Below are positions 25,501 through 31,935 of a stretch of DNA of 64,000 bases, one piece after another; the first letter of the stretch is position 1, and every line of letters starts with the position of its first letter. The position numbers and the translations under genes were made by a program. Under the pieces are notes generated by a model. The model searched no databases. It was not told where the DNA came from and saw nothing but the letters and a program-made list of their open reading frames with translations. This stretch comes from Zonotrichia leucophrys gambelii. Taxonomy: Eukaryota > Chordata > Aves > Passeriformes > Passerellidae. Where the stretch lies: positions 4,034,001 to 4,098,000 of the forward strand of contig NC_088178.1 in assembly GCF_028769735.1 (NCBI RefSeq). The letters are read 5' to 3'.

Positions 25501-27733
25501 TGCTGGCCCATCCTTCCATGCACTGAACTCACATGGAATCCCCCCATCATGGTGCCAGTTGCTCCCTTGGGTGAAAGCTGTGCCCTGCTGTGGGTGCTCT
25601 GCTGTGTAAGGGGTCCCTGGGGATGCTCCCCACTAATGTGGGTGTGGAGCAATCCCAGAGGGGCTCTGACCGTGCTCAGTGCAGCTCCTGTGGGAGCAGC
25701 ACATGGCAGCTTCCGTGTCTGATGGCAGGAGGAGTCACCAGGCAGGACTCGGACTCTCTCAGACACCTCCACTGTCTCGCTGGGGGACAGCCAGCCCTCC
25801 TTGGACAGCGCAGCTGAGGACACTGCTGAGGAGCAGGCAGAGCCCATGAAGCCAGAGGAGGACAAGGTGAGCATGCCAGAGCCATCATGAGCCTCATGCA
25901 CCCAGCCCTGTCCCTGGAATAATGGTGCCCACTCCCAGCAGGCACCTGGCATCCACCCCTTCTTATCCCTTTCCACTCTTTTCCTTCATTTCCCAGAGCT
26001 CTGGATTCAGGTGGTTTGGCTGGTTTCGGTCGAAACCCACCAAGGAAACTTCTCCCAAAGCTGAGTCCGACACAGGCTCAGACTCTCCCACATCAGGACC
26101 ACAGGTAGGGGACAAAAAGCCATCCTGTCCCTGGTGACATGCAGGGTACAGCTGTGAGAATGGGTGACACATCTCCCTATTTCTCCCTGTCCTCATGCAG
26201 GGGCCATGGCCATTCCATGTGGGGCAGATGGGGACTGGGAGCCCTTTTAGCCTGGAAGTGAATCCTTGATTAATAATAACTGTAAATTCATATAGTCTCT
26301 TCCATATATATGATATAAATTTATATAGCCTCCTTCAGCCATGAGGTCATCCAAGCCCTTGGCAAACTCTGCAGGGATCCCTCGCCCTCCGCTGGAGCGG
26401 AACACAGCAGCCGTGAGCAGCAGTGCTCCGGCAGGTTTGGGGAGGTGCAGGGAAGGGAAAACCTCTTTAATTGGAAGTGCAGCAGTGAGGGGGAAGCAAC
26501 CATGCGTGGTCATCCCAGACCTAGCCAGCTCCTAAGGGCATCACATCCCTGATGGCTTGGAGCGGGAACCTTCCCTGGAAATGTCTTCCTGGTAGAGAAT
26601 GATCTACAGTCCCAGAGCAAAAACATCTTGGGGTATTCTTCTCAAACTAGCAGGAGATGAAGAACAGAAGGGGAGCCATGCACCTTGGCCCCTCACGTTG
26701 TACCCAGGCTTGGTGTCCAGCTCCTGCCTGATTTTGAACCCTCAGGCTGCTTCAGCTTTGTGCCCGAGTTGCTTGCCCTGACCCTGCAGCCCCTCCTTAT
26801 CCAGGTTTCCTGCAGCTCCTCAGGTACCTCTGCAGCAGGAGGGGTGCAGGATGGGTACCCCAAAAGCCTGGTGTGCTGTCTGGTGCAGAGGTCTTCTCCC
26901 AGCTCAAGGAGCTTCTGCTCTAAACGGGTGGGTGTGATTTCAGGAGCGAGCATCACCATCCCCACCCATTGCCCCTCTGGCAGCTGGAACAAACCCTTTG
27001 GCTCAGCCTCTCTCCAGAAATCCTGGTAAATACCTCACAGTTCCCCTCATCTCTCCCCCATCACCCTTTTACAAGTTTCTCCTCCTTATTTTAAATTGGC
27101 TTTTGATTTTGGTTGGTGGCCCTAGGAGGAATGGAGGGTGAAAGCACCTTTGCTGTTAGTTCAGTGTCTGCAGAGGTGAAAGGCTCATGGGATGGAAGGC
27201 AGTCATCAGGACAGCAGGTGAGGAGGGGAGGGAAGTGTACCCGTGTATGATGGGTGACACCTCTCTGCTCGGGGTGTCTGTTAAGTTTCTCTCTCTTTGG
27301 TCCTTCCAGGCTGTCTACCGTGGACCTCTCCCACCAGTGGCTTCAGTTCCTCTCTTCAACCCTGCCCAGGTCGCTCAGGTGAGAGTATTTTCATGAGGGT
27401 GGTGCTGCATGACACCTAGGGTGGCTCCTGATTTTGGGGTGGGGCCAGATTTCAGGTGATCTGCTGTGGGCAAGGGGGTTTAGGTGATAGCAGTTTTGGG
27501 AATAAGGGTTTTTTTAATAAGTAAATCAATAGTGGGAGGACAGCAATGGGAGGTTGTGATGAATGAGTGAAATGTAGCGAGGATGGTTGTGGTTGCATCC
27601 TGATGATGACAAATCAACGTTTTGGGGGAGAGCCCATTGCTCACACCACATCTCTCTCTGTGTTTCCCAGCTTCCTGCCCGTCCCACCCAACCCAGGCTG
27701 CTTTCCCGGCATCGCTACCCCAACCCACTGTGA
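7245..27733 (+). CDS. SEC16B: SEC16B, COPII/ER-exit-site scaffold protein (25 coding exons)
   Basis: This is the full span of the coding region; exons are listed separately. The joined exons keep an open frame of about 988 codons, against about 1060 residues for human SEC16B. Known role: a peripheral ER membrane protein that marks ER exit sites, binds COPII coat subunits such as SEC23 and SEC13, and supports cargo export; it is also known as RGPR-p117 and has been linked to peroxisome biogenesis. What the sequence shows: an N terminus rich in Pro, His, Tyr and Gln (1-230), the Sec16 central domain from about residue 232 to 681 with near-identical family stretches such as [20 protein letters not shown] and [15 protein letters not shown], then a low-complexity acidic/Ser-rich tail holding the aromatic patch [14 protein letters not shown] and a basic C terminus ending RRYP-like (RHRYPNPL). 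The domain layout and exon phases exclude the larger paralog SEC16A. The start is the first ATG in exon 2 and has a favourable context (G at -3 and +4). Confidence 0.96.
7990..8220 (+). mobile_element. CR1 LINE 3'-end fragment in SEC16B intron 2
   Basis: Sense CR1 tail with GGCACAGGTTGCCCAGAGAA, GTGTCCCTGCCCGTGGCAGG and a degenerate AACCATT...GATTCTG end. Confidence 0.93.
8456..8562 (+). CDS. SEC16B: SEC16B coding exon 3 (residues 87-123)
   Basis: Acceptor TTTTCCAG|GCAGGG, donor CAGAG|GTATGG. The translation [14 protein letters not shown] and SYQSHQWQ matches the Tyr/Gln-rich family segment. Phase continues exactly from exon 2. Confidence 0.88.
9064..9163 (+). CDS. SEC16B: SEC16B coding exon 4 (residues 123-156)
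   Basis: Acceptor TCTCCCTAG, donor CACAG|GTAAAG. It encodes [20 protein letters not shown], part of the His/Tyr-rich disordered N terminus. The length of 100 nt restores phase with both neighbouring exons. Confidence 0.87.
9281..9377 (+). CDS. SEC16B: SEC16B coding exon 5 (residues 156-188)
   Basis: Acceptor CGCCTGCAG, donor AAGAG|GTAAAC. It encodes [17 protein letters not shown] followed by an acidic [10 protein letters not shown] stretch. It ends in phase 0. Confidence 0.88.
9630..10062 (+). mobile_element. CR1 LINE fragment, longer copy, in SEC16B intron 5
   Basis: About 430 bp of a diverged CR1 subfamily. The 5' part holds GAAAGGAGGCTCAGGGGTGA, the 3' part GTTTAGTGGTGAACATGGC and CCAACCTTAATGATTCCATG. 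The 3' end differs from the majority type in this window, so two subfamilies are present. Confidence 0.9.
10479..10605 (+). CDS. SEC16B: SEC16B coding exon 6 (residues 189-231)
   Basis: Acceptor CCCTTGCAG, donor AACAG|GTCAGG. It contains [17 protein letters not shown], one of the most conserved N-terminal motifs of vertebrate SEC16B and strong support for the B paralog. Confidence 0.94.
10865..10896. repeat. Perfect 16-bp tandem duplication
   Basis: TTTGGGACTGGTGAAG occurs twice head to tail in intron 6. Confidence 0.95.
10963..11120 (+). CDS. SEC16B: SEC16B coding exon 7 (residues 231-283), start of central domain
   Basis: Acceptor TCATTGCAG, donor TGGAG|GTAGGA. It encodes the entry to the central conserved domain: [13 protein letters not shown] followed by RVELHSLE. 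This beta-strand region corresponds to the family signature SFGPGGQLVHV...VELHSME. Confidence 0.94.
11714..11775 (+). CDS. SEC16B: SEC16B coding exon 8 (residues 284-304)
   Basis: Acceptor TTTTTCAG, donor GCCAG|GTATGG. It encodes [20 protein letters not shown], matching the family segment just before the (R)EDxHKVD motif in exon 9. Confidence 0.92.
12330..12798 (+). mobile_element. CR1 LINE fragment in SEC16B intron 8
   Basis: Sense copy of about 470 bp that includes the upstream segment (CTGAGGAAGTTGGGCCTGGA) and the usual tail (TTCCCTGTGAGGGTAGT, GTTGGACTAGATGAGC, CCATTCTGTGATTCTGG). Confidence 0.93.
13357..13492 (+). CDS. SEC16B: SEC16B coding exon 9 (residues 304-349)
   Basis: Acceptor CTGCCGTAG, donor AACGGG|GTAGGT. 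It encodes [16 protein letters not shown] and [14 protein letters not shown], both hallmark Sec16 central-domain strings. Confidence 0.96.
14000..14625 (+). mobile_element. Probable solo LTR (ERVL-like), boundaries approximate
   Basis: The segment holds TATTTATAATAATTTTCC, ACCTATGTTAGACAGT, a GAAGAAGAAG run and ACTTTTTCACCCTGTGA. I recognise this combination from memory as a common songbird LTR family. It lies in intron 9 and ends a few tens of bases before the exon 10 acceptor. No internal retroviral genes are present. Family name and edges need a repeat library. Confidence 0.5.
14655..14879 (+). CDS. SEC16B: SEC16B coding exon 10 (residues 350-424)
   Basis: Acceptor CCTTTGGCAG, donor AAGAAA|GTAAGT; 75 whole codons. 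It encodes [20 protein letters not shown] and [20 protein letters not shown], the start of the alpha-solenoid. An LTR-like insertion ends just upstream of its acceptor. Confidence 0.97.
15134..15200 (-). mobile_element. Short CR1 3' tip
   Basis: Inverse CR1 end: CATAGATCCCTAGAATGG, GAAGGGACCTTAAAGG, TTCCAAACCC. Only the last 65 or so bases are recognisable. Confidence 0.8.
15524..15621 (+). CDS. SEC16B: SEC16B coding exon 11 (residues 425-457)
   Basis: Acceptor CACCTGCAG, donor CACTGG|GTAAGC. It encodes [20 protein letters not shown] and [13 protein letters not shown]. This helical hairpin is nearly invariant in vertebrate SEC16 proteins. Confidence 0.97.
16195..16450 (+). mobile_element. 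CR1 LINE 3'-end fragment in SEC16B intron 11
   Basis: Sense tail with TTCCCTGTGAGGGTGGG, CTGGAAGTGTCCAAGGCCAG and GGAAGGTGTCCCTGCC; the last 30 bases are diverged. Confidence 0.92.
16550..16631 (+). CDS. SEC16B: SEC16B coding exon 12 (residues 457-484)
   Basis: Acceptor CCTCACAG. The protein [20 protein letters not shown] then RIPQAAL joins to CCG in exon 13 only if the exon ends at 16631. That uses a weak donor, GTCCGT. A better-looking GTGAGC lies 4 nt further on but would break the frame. Confidence 0.92.
16746..16863 (+). CDS. SEC16B: SEC16B coding exon 13 (residues 485-524)
   Basis: Acceptor CCCTCCAG, donor CTCTGG|GTGAGC with the final G belonging to the exon. It encodes [20 protein letters not shown] and [10 protein letters not shown], matching the family solenoid repeat. 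Confidence 0.96.
17387..17498 (+). CDS. SEC16B: SEC16B coding exon 14 (residues 524-561)
   Basis: Acceptor CCGTGCAG, donor CACCG|GTGAGC. It encodes [20 protein letters not shown] and [11 protein letters not shown], the central-domain helices. Confidence 0.96.
17689..17794 (+). CDS. SEC16B: SEC16B coding exon 15 (residues 561-596)
   Basis: Acceptor CCCCGCAG, donor TTCCAG|GTAGTG. It encodes [19 protein letters not shown], a solenoid helix pair conserved across the family. Confidence 0.96.
18078..18232 (+). mobile_element. CR1 LINE 3'-end fragment in SEC16B intron 15
   Basis: Sense tail: TGGAAGTGTCCAAGGCCAGG, GACTGGAACTAGATGAGC, CAAACCATTCTAGAATTC. Confidence 0.92.
18222..18402. repeat. 87-bp tandem duplication, two copies
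   Basis: Two copies begin ATTCTATGAAGCTCCCTGG at 18222 and 18309. The first starts inside the CR1 tail, so the duplication copied the CR1 end with the flanking intron. Confidence 0.85.
18493..18633 (+). CDS. SEC16B: SEC16B coding exon 16 (residues 597-643)
   Basis: Acceptor CCCCCAAG, donor GTGAGG|GTGAGT; 47 whole codons. It encodes [20 protein letters not shown] and [12 protein letters not shown]. The third-position GC content is higher than in most neighbouring exons. Confidence 0.96.
19128..19258 (+). mobile_element. CR1 LINE 3'-end fragment in SEC16B intron 16
   Basis: Sense tail: TAGTGGAAGGTGTCCCTGC, ATGAGCTTTAAGGTCCCTTC, CATTCTGTGATTCTATGA. Confidence 0.93.
20083..20166 (-). mobile_element. 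CR1 LINE 3'-end fragment in SEC16B intron 16
   Basis: Inverse tail: CCTAGAATGGTTTGGGTTGG, TAGAGATCACCTAGTTCCAA, CACCTTCCACTAGACCAGG; cut off sharply after that. Confidence 0.93.
20895..21050 (+). mobile_element. Possible diverged CR1 fragment
   Basis: Weak resemblance to the middle part of a CR1 tail (TTAGATATTAAGAAAATACT, GGAGGCTGTGGAATC). The 3' end is missing. Confidence 0.4.
21469..21582 (+). CDS. SEC16B: SEC16B coding exon 17 (residues 644-681), end of central domain
   Basis: Acceptor CCCTGCAG, donor TGGGAG|GTAAGG. It encodes [14 protein letters not shown] and [16 protein letters not shown], the last helices of the Sec16 central domain (family LAEKLKLSDP...EPDWLAQLR). Confidence 0.95.
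22202..22274 (+). CDS. SEC16B: SEC16B coding exon 18 (residues 682-706)
   Basis: Acceptor CTCTGCAG, donor GCAG|GTAAAT. It encodes [20 protein letters not shown], the start of the poorly conserved C-terminal region. It is supported mainly by splice sites and phase. Confidence 0.78.
23755..23806 (+). other. AATAAA followed by an A-rich run in SEC16B intron 18
   Basis: GAAATAAAACC is followed about 35 bases later by AAACAAAAAAAA. This is the arrangement left by a retrocopied mRNA, or an intronic polyadenylation site. The preceding roughly 0.6 kb has broken open stretches, but I recognise no parent protein. Confidence 0.3.
24274..24525 (+). CDS. SEC16B: SEC16B coding exon 19 (residues 706-790)
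   Basis: Acceptor TTATTGGCAG, donor CAGCAG|GTGAGT; 252 nt and phase-consistent. It encodes [16 protein letters not shown] then a Pro/Ala/Gln-rich stretch, typical of the disordered Sec16 C-terminal half. Confidence 0.85.
24552..24639 (-). mobile_element. CR1 LINE 3' end, left part, interrupted by an LTR
   Basis: Inverse CR1 tail (ATCACAGAATCCCAGGATGG, CATCTGGTTCCAACCCCC) that stops at the LTR edge and resumes at 25021. Confidence 0.9.
24640..25020 (-). mobile_element. Solo LTR of an endogenous retrovirus inserted in a CR1
   Basis: A 381-bp element with TG...CA ends (read on the minus strand it starts TGTAGCCATATTTTC and ends CCCTGCAAACACA). It has an AATAAA on its sense (minus) strand near 24710 and an inverted CCAAT/GATTGG pair. 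Flanks GAATAC and GGACAC match at 4 of 6 bases, consistent with an aged 6-bp target duplication, as class II (ERVK-type) elements make. It splits a CR1 copy. No coding sequence remains, so it is a recombined solo LTR. It lies in SEC16B intron 19, antisense to the gene. Confidence 0.8.
25021..25185 (-). mobile_element. CR1 LINE 3' end, right part
   Basis: Continues the CR1 interrupted at 24639: GGACACCTTCCACC, CACTAGACCAGGCCCCATCC, GGCAGCCTGTGCCAGGGC. Confidence 0.9.
25396..25442 (+). CDS. SEC16B: SEC16B coding exon 20 (residues 790-805)
   Basis: Acceptor TCCACAG, donor GAGCAG|GTGAGT. A short exon encoding [15 protein letters not shown]. It is supported by strong splice sites and phase agreement on both sides. 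Confidence 0.75.
25729..25866 (+). CDS. SEC16B: SEC16B coding exon 21 (residues 806-851)
   Basis: Acceptor GATGGCAG, donor GACAAG|GTGAGC. It encodes [20 protein letters not shown] followed by an acidic stretch. It corresponds to the Ser-rich RPRSISESS...KEDEKE region of mammalian SEC16B, a likely phosphorylated linker. Confidence 0.88.
25997..26104 (+). CDS. SEC16B: SEC16B coding exon 22 (residues 852-887)
   Basis: Acceptor ATTTCCCAG, donor CCACAG|GTAGGG. It encodes [20 protein letters not shown], the conserved aromatic/basic patch of the C-terminal region, then an acidic Ser stretch. Confidence 0.95.
26944..27025 (+). CDS. SEC16B: SEC16B coding exon 23 (residues 888-915)
   Basis: Acceptor GATTTCAG, donor ATCCTG|GTAAAT. 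It encodes [20 protein letters not shown], a Pro-rich linker like the family PRASSPH segment. Confidence 0.8.
27126..27217 (+). CDS. SEC16B: SEC16B coding exon 24 (residues 915-945)
   Basis: Acceptor GGCCCTAG. Two in-frame donors are available: GTGAAA after 27175 and the stronger CAG|GTGAGG after 27217, which I chose. The sequence is low in complexity and poorly conserved, so the 14-codon difference cannot be settled here. Confidence 0.65.
27310..27378 (+). CDS. SEC16B: SEC16B coding exon 25 (residues 946-968)
   Basis: Acceptor CCTTCCAG, donor GCTCAG|GTGAGA. It encodes [16 protein letters not shown], equivalent to the family GAVPLYNPSQVSQ motif near the C terminus. Confidence 0.93.
27671..27733 (+). 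CDS. SEC16B: SEC16B last coding exon 26 (residues 969-988 and stop)
   Basis: Acceptor GTTTCCCAG. It encodes [20 protein letters not shown] and a TGA at 27731-27733. The basic RHRYP ending matches the family C terminus (RRYPTQP). Confidence 0.93.
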   Translation, partial: LPARPTQPRLLSRHRYPNPL

Positions 27734-27875
27734 AGTGGTGGGTGGGGACAGCAGAGACCAATTACACAAAGTTTTTTTAACCAAAATGGTGTTTGTGGTT
27801 ATTTTGGATGGAGTAGGAATGGTTGGGCTTGCTTGGTGGAGGGTGTTGTAAAATAAAGGGGAGGTTTCTGAGTTT
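27734..27875 (+). other. SEC16B: SEC16B 3' UTR (approximate end)
   Basis: The untranslated tail runs from the stop codon to about 20 bases past the first AATAAA. The cleavage point is inferred from the usual spacing, so the end is uncertain. Confidence 0.6.
27852..27857 (+). promoter_or_regulatory. SEC16B: Poly(A) signal of SEC16B
   Basis: A canonical AATAAA 119 bases after the stop codon. It is the first on the + strand after the gene, so it is the likely 3' processing signal. Confidence 0.7.
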
Positions 27876-28130
27876 AAAAGTCAGTAACTGGGGGGTGTGA
27901 GGCTGGTGAATAATTTGGTGATTCAGGTGGGAACACAGGCCTCTACCTTCCACTTTTACAAAATTTAGGTCTGGTTTGCATAACTCATTGTGGTTCCTGA
28001 AGTCCACTCCAGTATTTCTTTTTAATTTCTTTGCTAACGTTTAGTTATTTACACATAGATATAGAAACAAAATCCCCTCTCTTCACTCACTTACCCTTTC
28101 TTCATAAGCGAAATGCTCCTTAATCTTTGT

Positions 28131-28145
28131 CGCCCTCTGCTGGCC
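28131..28145 (-). promoter_or_regulatory. CTCF-like binding site
   Basis: CGCCCTCTGCTGGCC on the + strand is the reverse complement of the CTCF core form GGCCAGCAGAGGGCG. It sits between the SEC16B 3' end and the CpG island. Confidence 0.45.
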
Positions 28146-28349
28146 TCCAGGTTTGAGGGGTTGAAGTCAGGAATAAGTAGAGGGCAGTAGAAGTCAGTAG
28201 TAGGGTGGAACACTGAGCTGTGTGGGGAAGGAAAGGAGGGTGGGAGGAGGGAAAGGTAATGAGGGTGGAAGGATGGCGAAAAAGTAAAAGTGAAAAAGGG
28301 TGTCCGGGGGAGAGTAGTCTGAATTGGGTTATGGGGCGCTGCCCCACCT

Positions 28350-28850
28350 CACCCATTGGACTCAGCGCGCCGGCCGTGAGTCTGTCTCAAAGCACCGCGG
28401 GGCCATGAGCATCCGCCGGGGCTCCCCGTAGAGGAACCGCCGCGGCTTCTCCTGCCCGGGCCGGCCCGCGCGGCGCCCCCCCTTGCTGGTGGCTCACCCG
28501 CCCGTCGCGGGCGGGGCCCTGTTGGGGCCGCGGGCGGCCCTTCCCTCAGACCTTCCCCGAGGCGGGGCGCGGGTGACGCGCACCCCGTGGGTGGCCTCGG
28601 CAGTGAGCTTCCCCCGGACGCTGTTCGGCGCACTTCCGCCGCTATATAAAGGCTGGCTGACCTGGCTGCTTCTAAGTTAGGGTGAGACGCTGATTCTACC
28701 GGCTTGCATTGCGGTTATATGCTGATTAAGAGTCGCCCATTGGTCGGGAGGGGGCTGAGGGCGTGTCGCGGTGTGAGGGTTAAAGCGCAGGCTCATGGCG
28801 AAGGGGGAGGCGCCGCCAGAGGGTCTGCGCTAGGAGCCGTGGGCACGGGG
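28350..28850 (+). promoter_or_regulatory. CpG island with TATA box and inverted CCAAT boxes
   Basis: CpG-dense sequence with CCATTGG at 28353-28359 and 28737-28743 (inverted CCAAT), an ETS-like ACTTCCG at 28632 and TATATAAA at 28643-28650 on the + strand. This would place a start near 28.67-28.68 kb. No known gene begins here: the ORFs on either strand (94 and 65 codons) are compositional. It may drive a non-coding RNA or an unannotated transcript. A regulatory role is inferred. Confidence 0.55.
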
Positions 28851-29043
28851 GCTGCAACCTGCCCTTGACAGGCTGTGTGGGGAGCTGCGGGCACGAACCT
28901 GTGGGGTGGGCTGTAGGGCTGAAACCTGTCCGTGACAGGGTGTGTTAGGAACTGCGGGCACGAACCTTTGGAGCGGGTTGTGGGGCTGAAACCTGTCCCT
29001 GACGGAGCGTGTGGGGAGCTGTGGGCACGAGCCTGTGGGGTAG
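28841..29043. repeat. 67-bp minisatellite, about three copies
   Basis: Units start GGGCACGA at 28889, 28956 and 29023, exactly 67 bp apart. A shortened unit (48 bp) starts at 28841. Each full unit contains CTGAAACCTGTCC. Confidence 0.9.
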
Positions 29044-29369
29044 ACGTGGTTATGCAAGGCCTAGCCAGCTCCTAAGGGCAGCTCTTTGGAGGGTCTGTAC
29101 CTTGCTTTTTGCTGCCGTACAGTCCTTTGAGTTGGTTTAAAGGGGTGTGAGTGTGCAAATCTTTCACCTCAGGGCTTGGACATCCTGCTCTTCCAAGACT
29201 GAACATGGTCTATCCTGCTGCTCAGGCAATCTCTTTTTCAGAGGAAAGTTATAAATACAGGGGACTTTTTTTTCATGTGGAAGTTGCAGAGCTGGCAAAT
29301 AATTTTAGAAATAAATCCTGTGATTTTAAGATTTGCTCCTCAGATTTTTGGTTTCTGACTCTTCTATCC

Positions 29370-29477
29370 CATACACCTTTACCCTGGACTCTCAGTGCAG
29401 GGGCTACATAAGGGTTCAGACCAAGACCTGGGGCTGTCTCTGCCATTCAAGCACATGTATTAAATATTACTCTTCTT
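29370..29477 (+). repeat. Unidentified interspersed repeat, copy A
   Basis: About 108 bp nearly identical (roughly 13 differences by eye) to the reverse complement of 31203-31309. It does not look like CR1. Shared strings include CATACACCTT, ACCCTGGACTCTCA and CATTCAAGCA. Confidence 0.75.
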
Positions 29478-31202
29478 CTGCACTTCATCCCCTTGAAGTT
29501 GTAAGGAATCAAAACTTTTCTGAAGTAGTGTGCTGCAAATCCCCTTAGACTCAGTGTGCAGCCATGCACGTGGGGTACAGTAGGTTCTTTGCTTGCCTGT
29601 TGCTCTCTTGATAGCACATTTGCACATTTGGAGATCAAGGCTCACAGAAGAGTTTAGAGGCTGAATCAGCCTTAACTGGTGCAGCTGAGTTGGGTATCAA
29701 AAGAGTCTCTGGCATCTTCCACCCAAGGCTGTCTCATTTTTAGTGAGGGGTGATTTTCCATCAGCTACTTTCTCTAAGTGGAAACATGGAGGTAGGGCAG
29801 CTGTCTGCTTGGATTGGGAGGGCTGAATGAGCTGATTTTTTTCCTATGGGGCTTTTTCAGGGGTTGGGAATATCCCAAGGAACCTGGGTATGTGGAAAGT
29901 TTGCCTGTGAGTTGCTTTTTTGTGGCCTCCCAGTGAACTCGAGGTAAACTGGGACTAAGACTCCCTTTTCCTTCTCCATCCTCCCCCGAGAGCAGTGGAA
30001 ATGCATTAACATGATGCTAATTGTTAATGTGATGGATGGCAGCAATTAGAGTCTGTAATCCAGTCTCTGCATGTGGAGTGCTGTAGTACAGCCTGGGGAA
30101 GCTCTCTGCTAAACACCCTGAGCTGGGATGCAGCATTCCAGGAAGCCCTGGGGTGCTCCTAAATGCTCCTGCCCTTGGAGGGAGTTGTGTGTGTTCCCTG
30201 CAGTGGGATAAGTGTGCCTGAAACAGCAATTTAATTCAGATTTACAGCCCTGTTTGGGTGGGTTTTGCTTCCTCCACCAGCATCCCCCTGGTCAGGGTTT
30301 GCTGAGAGGAGGCACATTGCAGTTTGGGCATCTTTGTCCCTGATGCTTCCAGTCTCACGTGGGTCCCGCTGGGCATGGCAAGGCCATGCTCATTTAGAGC
30401 TGTTATTTATTAAAAGAAGTCCTGGGTGATGACCCTGTCTCTGTCCCTTCAGCTCCTGGTGACATCAGTGACGCAGCTGGTCCTGCAAGGTCACTCTTGC
30501 CCTTTGTTTAATGATCTGCTGGTGGAAACGAGCTTCCAGTGCTCTCTGGAGTGTCACTGGGACATGAATATTGATGAAAGCTCGGTGGTCCTGGTGCTGT
30601 CACAGCGTGGAGGGCTCATTTGGAGCTGCCAGGCAGCGCGGGGAACTCTGTGATGGAGCGATAATAAAGTGGTGCTGAACTCTGCTCTGAGGTGATGCTC
30701 AACATTTGGAACTTGCAGGCTCCTGGCACAGCAGTGAGAGGCTGGGCTGGTGTTTTCCAAAGCAGCATTAACAGGGGAGGGATTCATCCCTCAAACACCT
30801 ATGGGCGTGCTGCAGGTACAGGAGAGTTTGTTGGCTGCAGCTTCAGGCGGCAAATCATCCGGTTAATGAACCTAATATTTTCCTAACATATATATTTTCC
30901 AAGGTGGAACTGGCATAGGGGCAGATGCAATGCAACATCTCTTGAAATGGTCATTTTGGGCTATTGGTATGGAAATCACTGTAAGAAATGGGATGTGGCT
31001 GTTATAGGTATGCAAAGGAGGAGCATGGTTTTAAATTTGCAGACTGCATTAGTCCAGGTAAGTCCCTTCCAGATTCTGCTATTCTGTGAAGAAAAGTCAA
31101 CGTGACAACTGAGTTATGGTAAACAAAACAGTTTTTTCTTTGAAAAAAATGAGGTATTTTACATGCTAACTTAGAATAGATCATGCAATATGCTGTGCCT
31201 TT

Positions 31203-31309
31203 AAGAAGAGTGTGTTTAATATATCTGCTTGAATGGTAGAGACAATCCCAGGTCTTGCTCTGAACCCTGATGTAGCTCCTGCAGTGAGAGTCCAGGGTCA
31301 AGGTGTATG
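31203..31309 (-). repeat. Unidentified interspersed repeat, copy B (inverted)
   Basis: Inverted partner of 29370-29477, 1.7 kb away. Homology fades outside this core, with a weaker extension of about 20-30 bp beyond 31309. Confidence 0.75.
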
Positions 31310-31857
31310 AGGCAGAAGGTTGGTGACCTTTATTTTCCTAACTGTGGAGAAGGATCTGCTTCACTCTTGGTGTAATGCAGATCTGACCTGCTTTTGCTTA
31401 CAGCAGTATCTTCCCTTCCTGCCTCAGATCTGTTTCTGTCTAGAGAGGTTGCAGGAGAGCCCTTCTGCAGGGATTTCTGCTGGGTTGAGGCCATAGGATG
31501 TTGGCAGTGTCTAGGTTTAGTAATGGACACCAAAAGATACACATTCTCCCTCAAAACCTTCATGTAACAGTGCCTGTAGGAGCTGCCTCTTGATCAGGTT
31601 TTTGCACTGTGTTATTTTGCTGTACAGCCCCTTGCTACACTGAGGGACTGTCCCAAACCCCTCTGATCAAGCAGAGCATTGCTGTTTTTGCAGGTCCTGG
31701 CCAGATGTGGCAAAACTGAGCTCTTGTAGGTTTTTTTTTAAGAAAAGTGGATATTGGCTTGTGTGATCTCTAAGCCAATGGCCAGTGGCAGCTGTGTGTC
31801 TTAGCAGTGTGGGAAACCTGCTGTAGTAGGAAGACTGCTGGGCTGCCTTTGGAAAGG

Positions 31858-31935
31858 GTGCACATGGAAACAGATACAGTTGGACTTGATTGTCTTAGAG
31901 GTCTTTTTCAACCTTAATGATTCCATGATTCATGT
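31858..31935 (+). mobile_element. Short CR1 3' tip
   Basis: GTTGGACTTGATTGTCTTAG and CAACCTTAATGATTCCATGA, the same subfamily end as the copy at 9630-10062. Confidence 0.85.

Larger units (their letters stand above)
29044..31858. other. Intergenic stretch with an inverted repeat pair
   Basis: Apart from the repeat copies at 29370 and 31203, it shows no recognisable gene. The stretch 30005-30055 is AT-rich with clustered TAAT/ATTA motifs. Confidence 0.4.

Noticed and set aside
26250..26700. Weak kinase-like strings on the minus strand ([22 protein letters not shown])
   Set aside because: The pieces are in different frames, interrupted by stops, and lack catalytic HRD and DFG motifs. The similarity is too short to call a pseudogene.
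28349..28680. ORFs of 94 (minus) and 65 (plus) codons in the CpG island
   Set aside because: Arg/Gly/Pro/Ala-rich products of GC-rich promoter sequence; no homology recognised.
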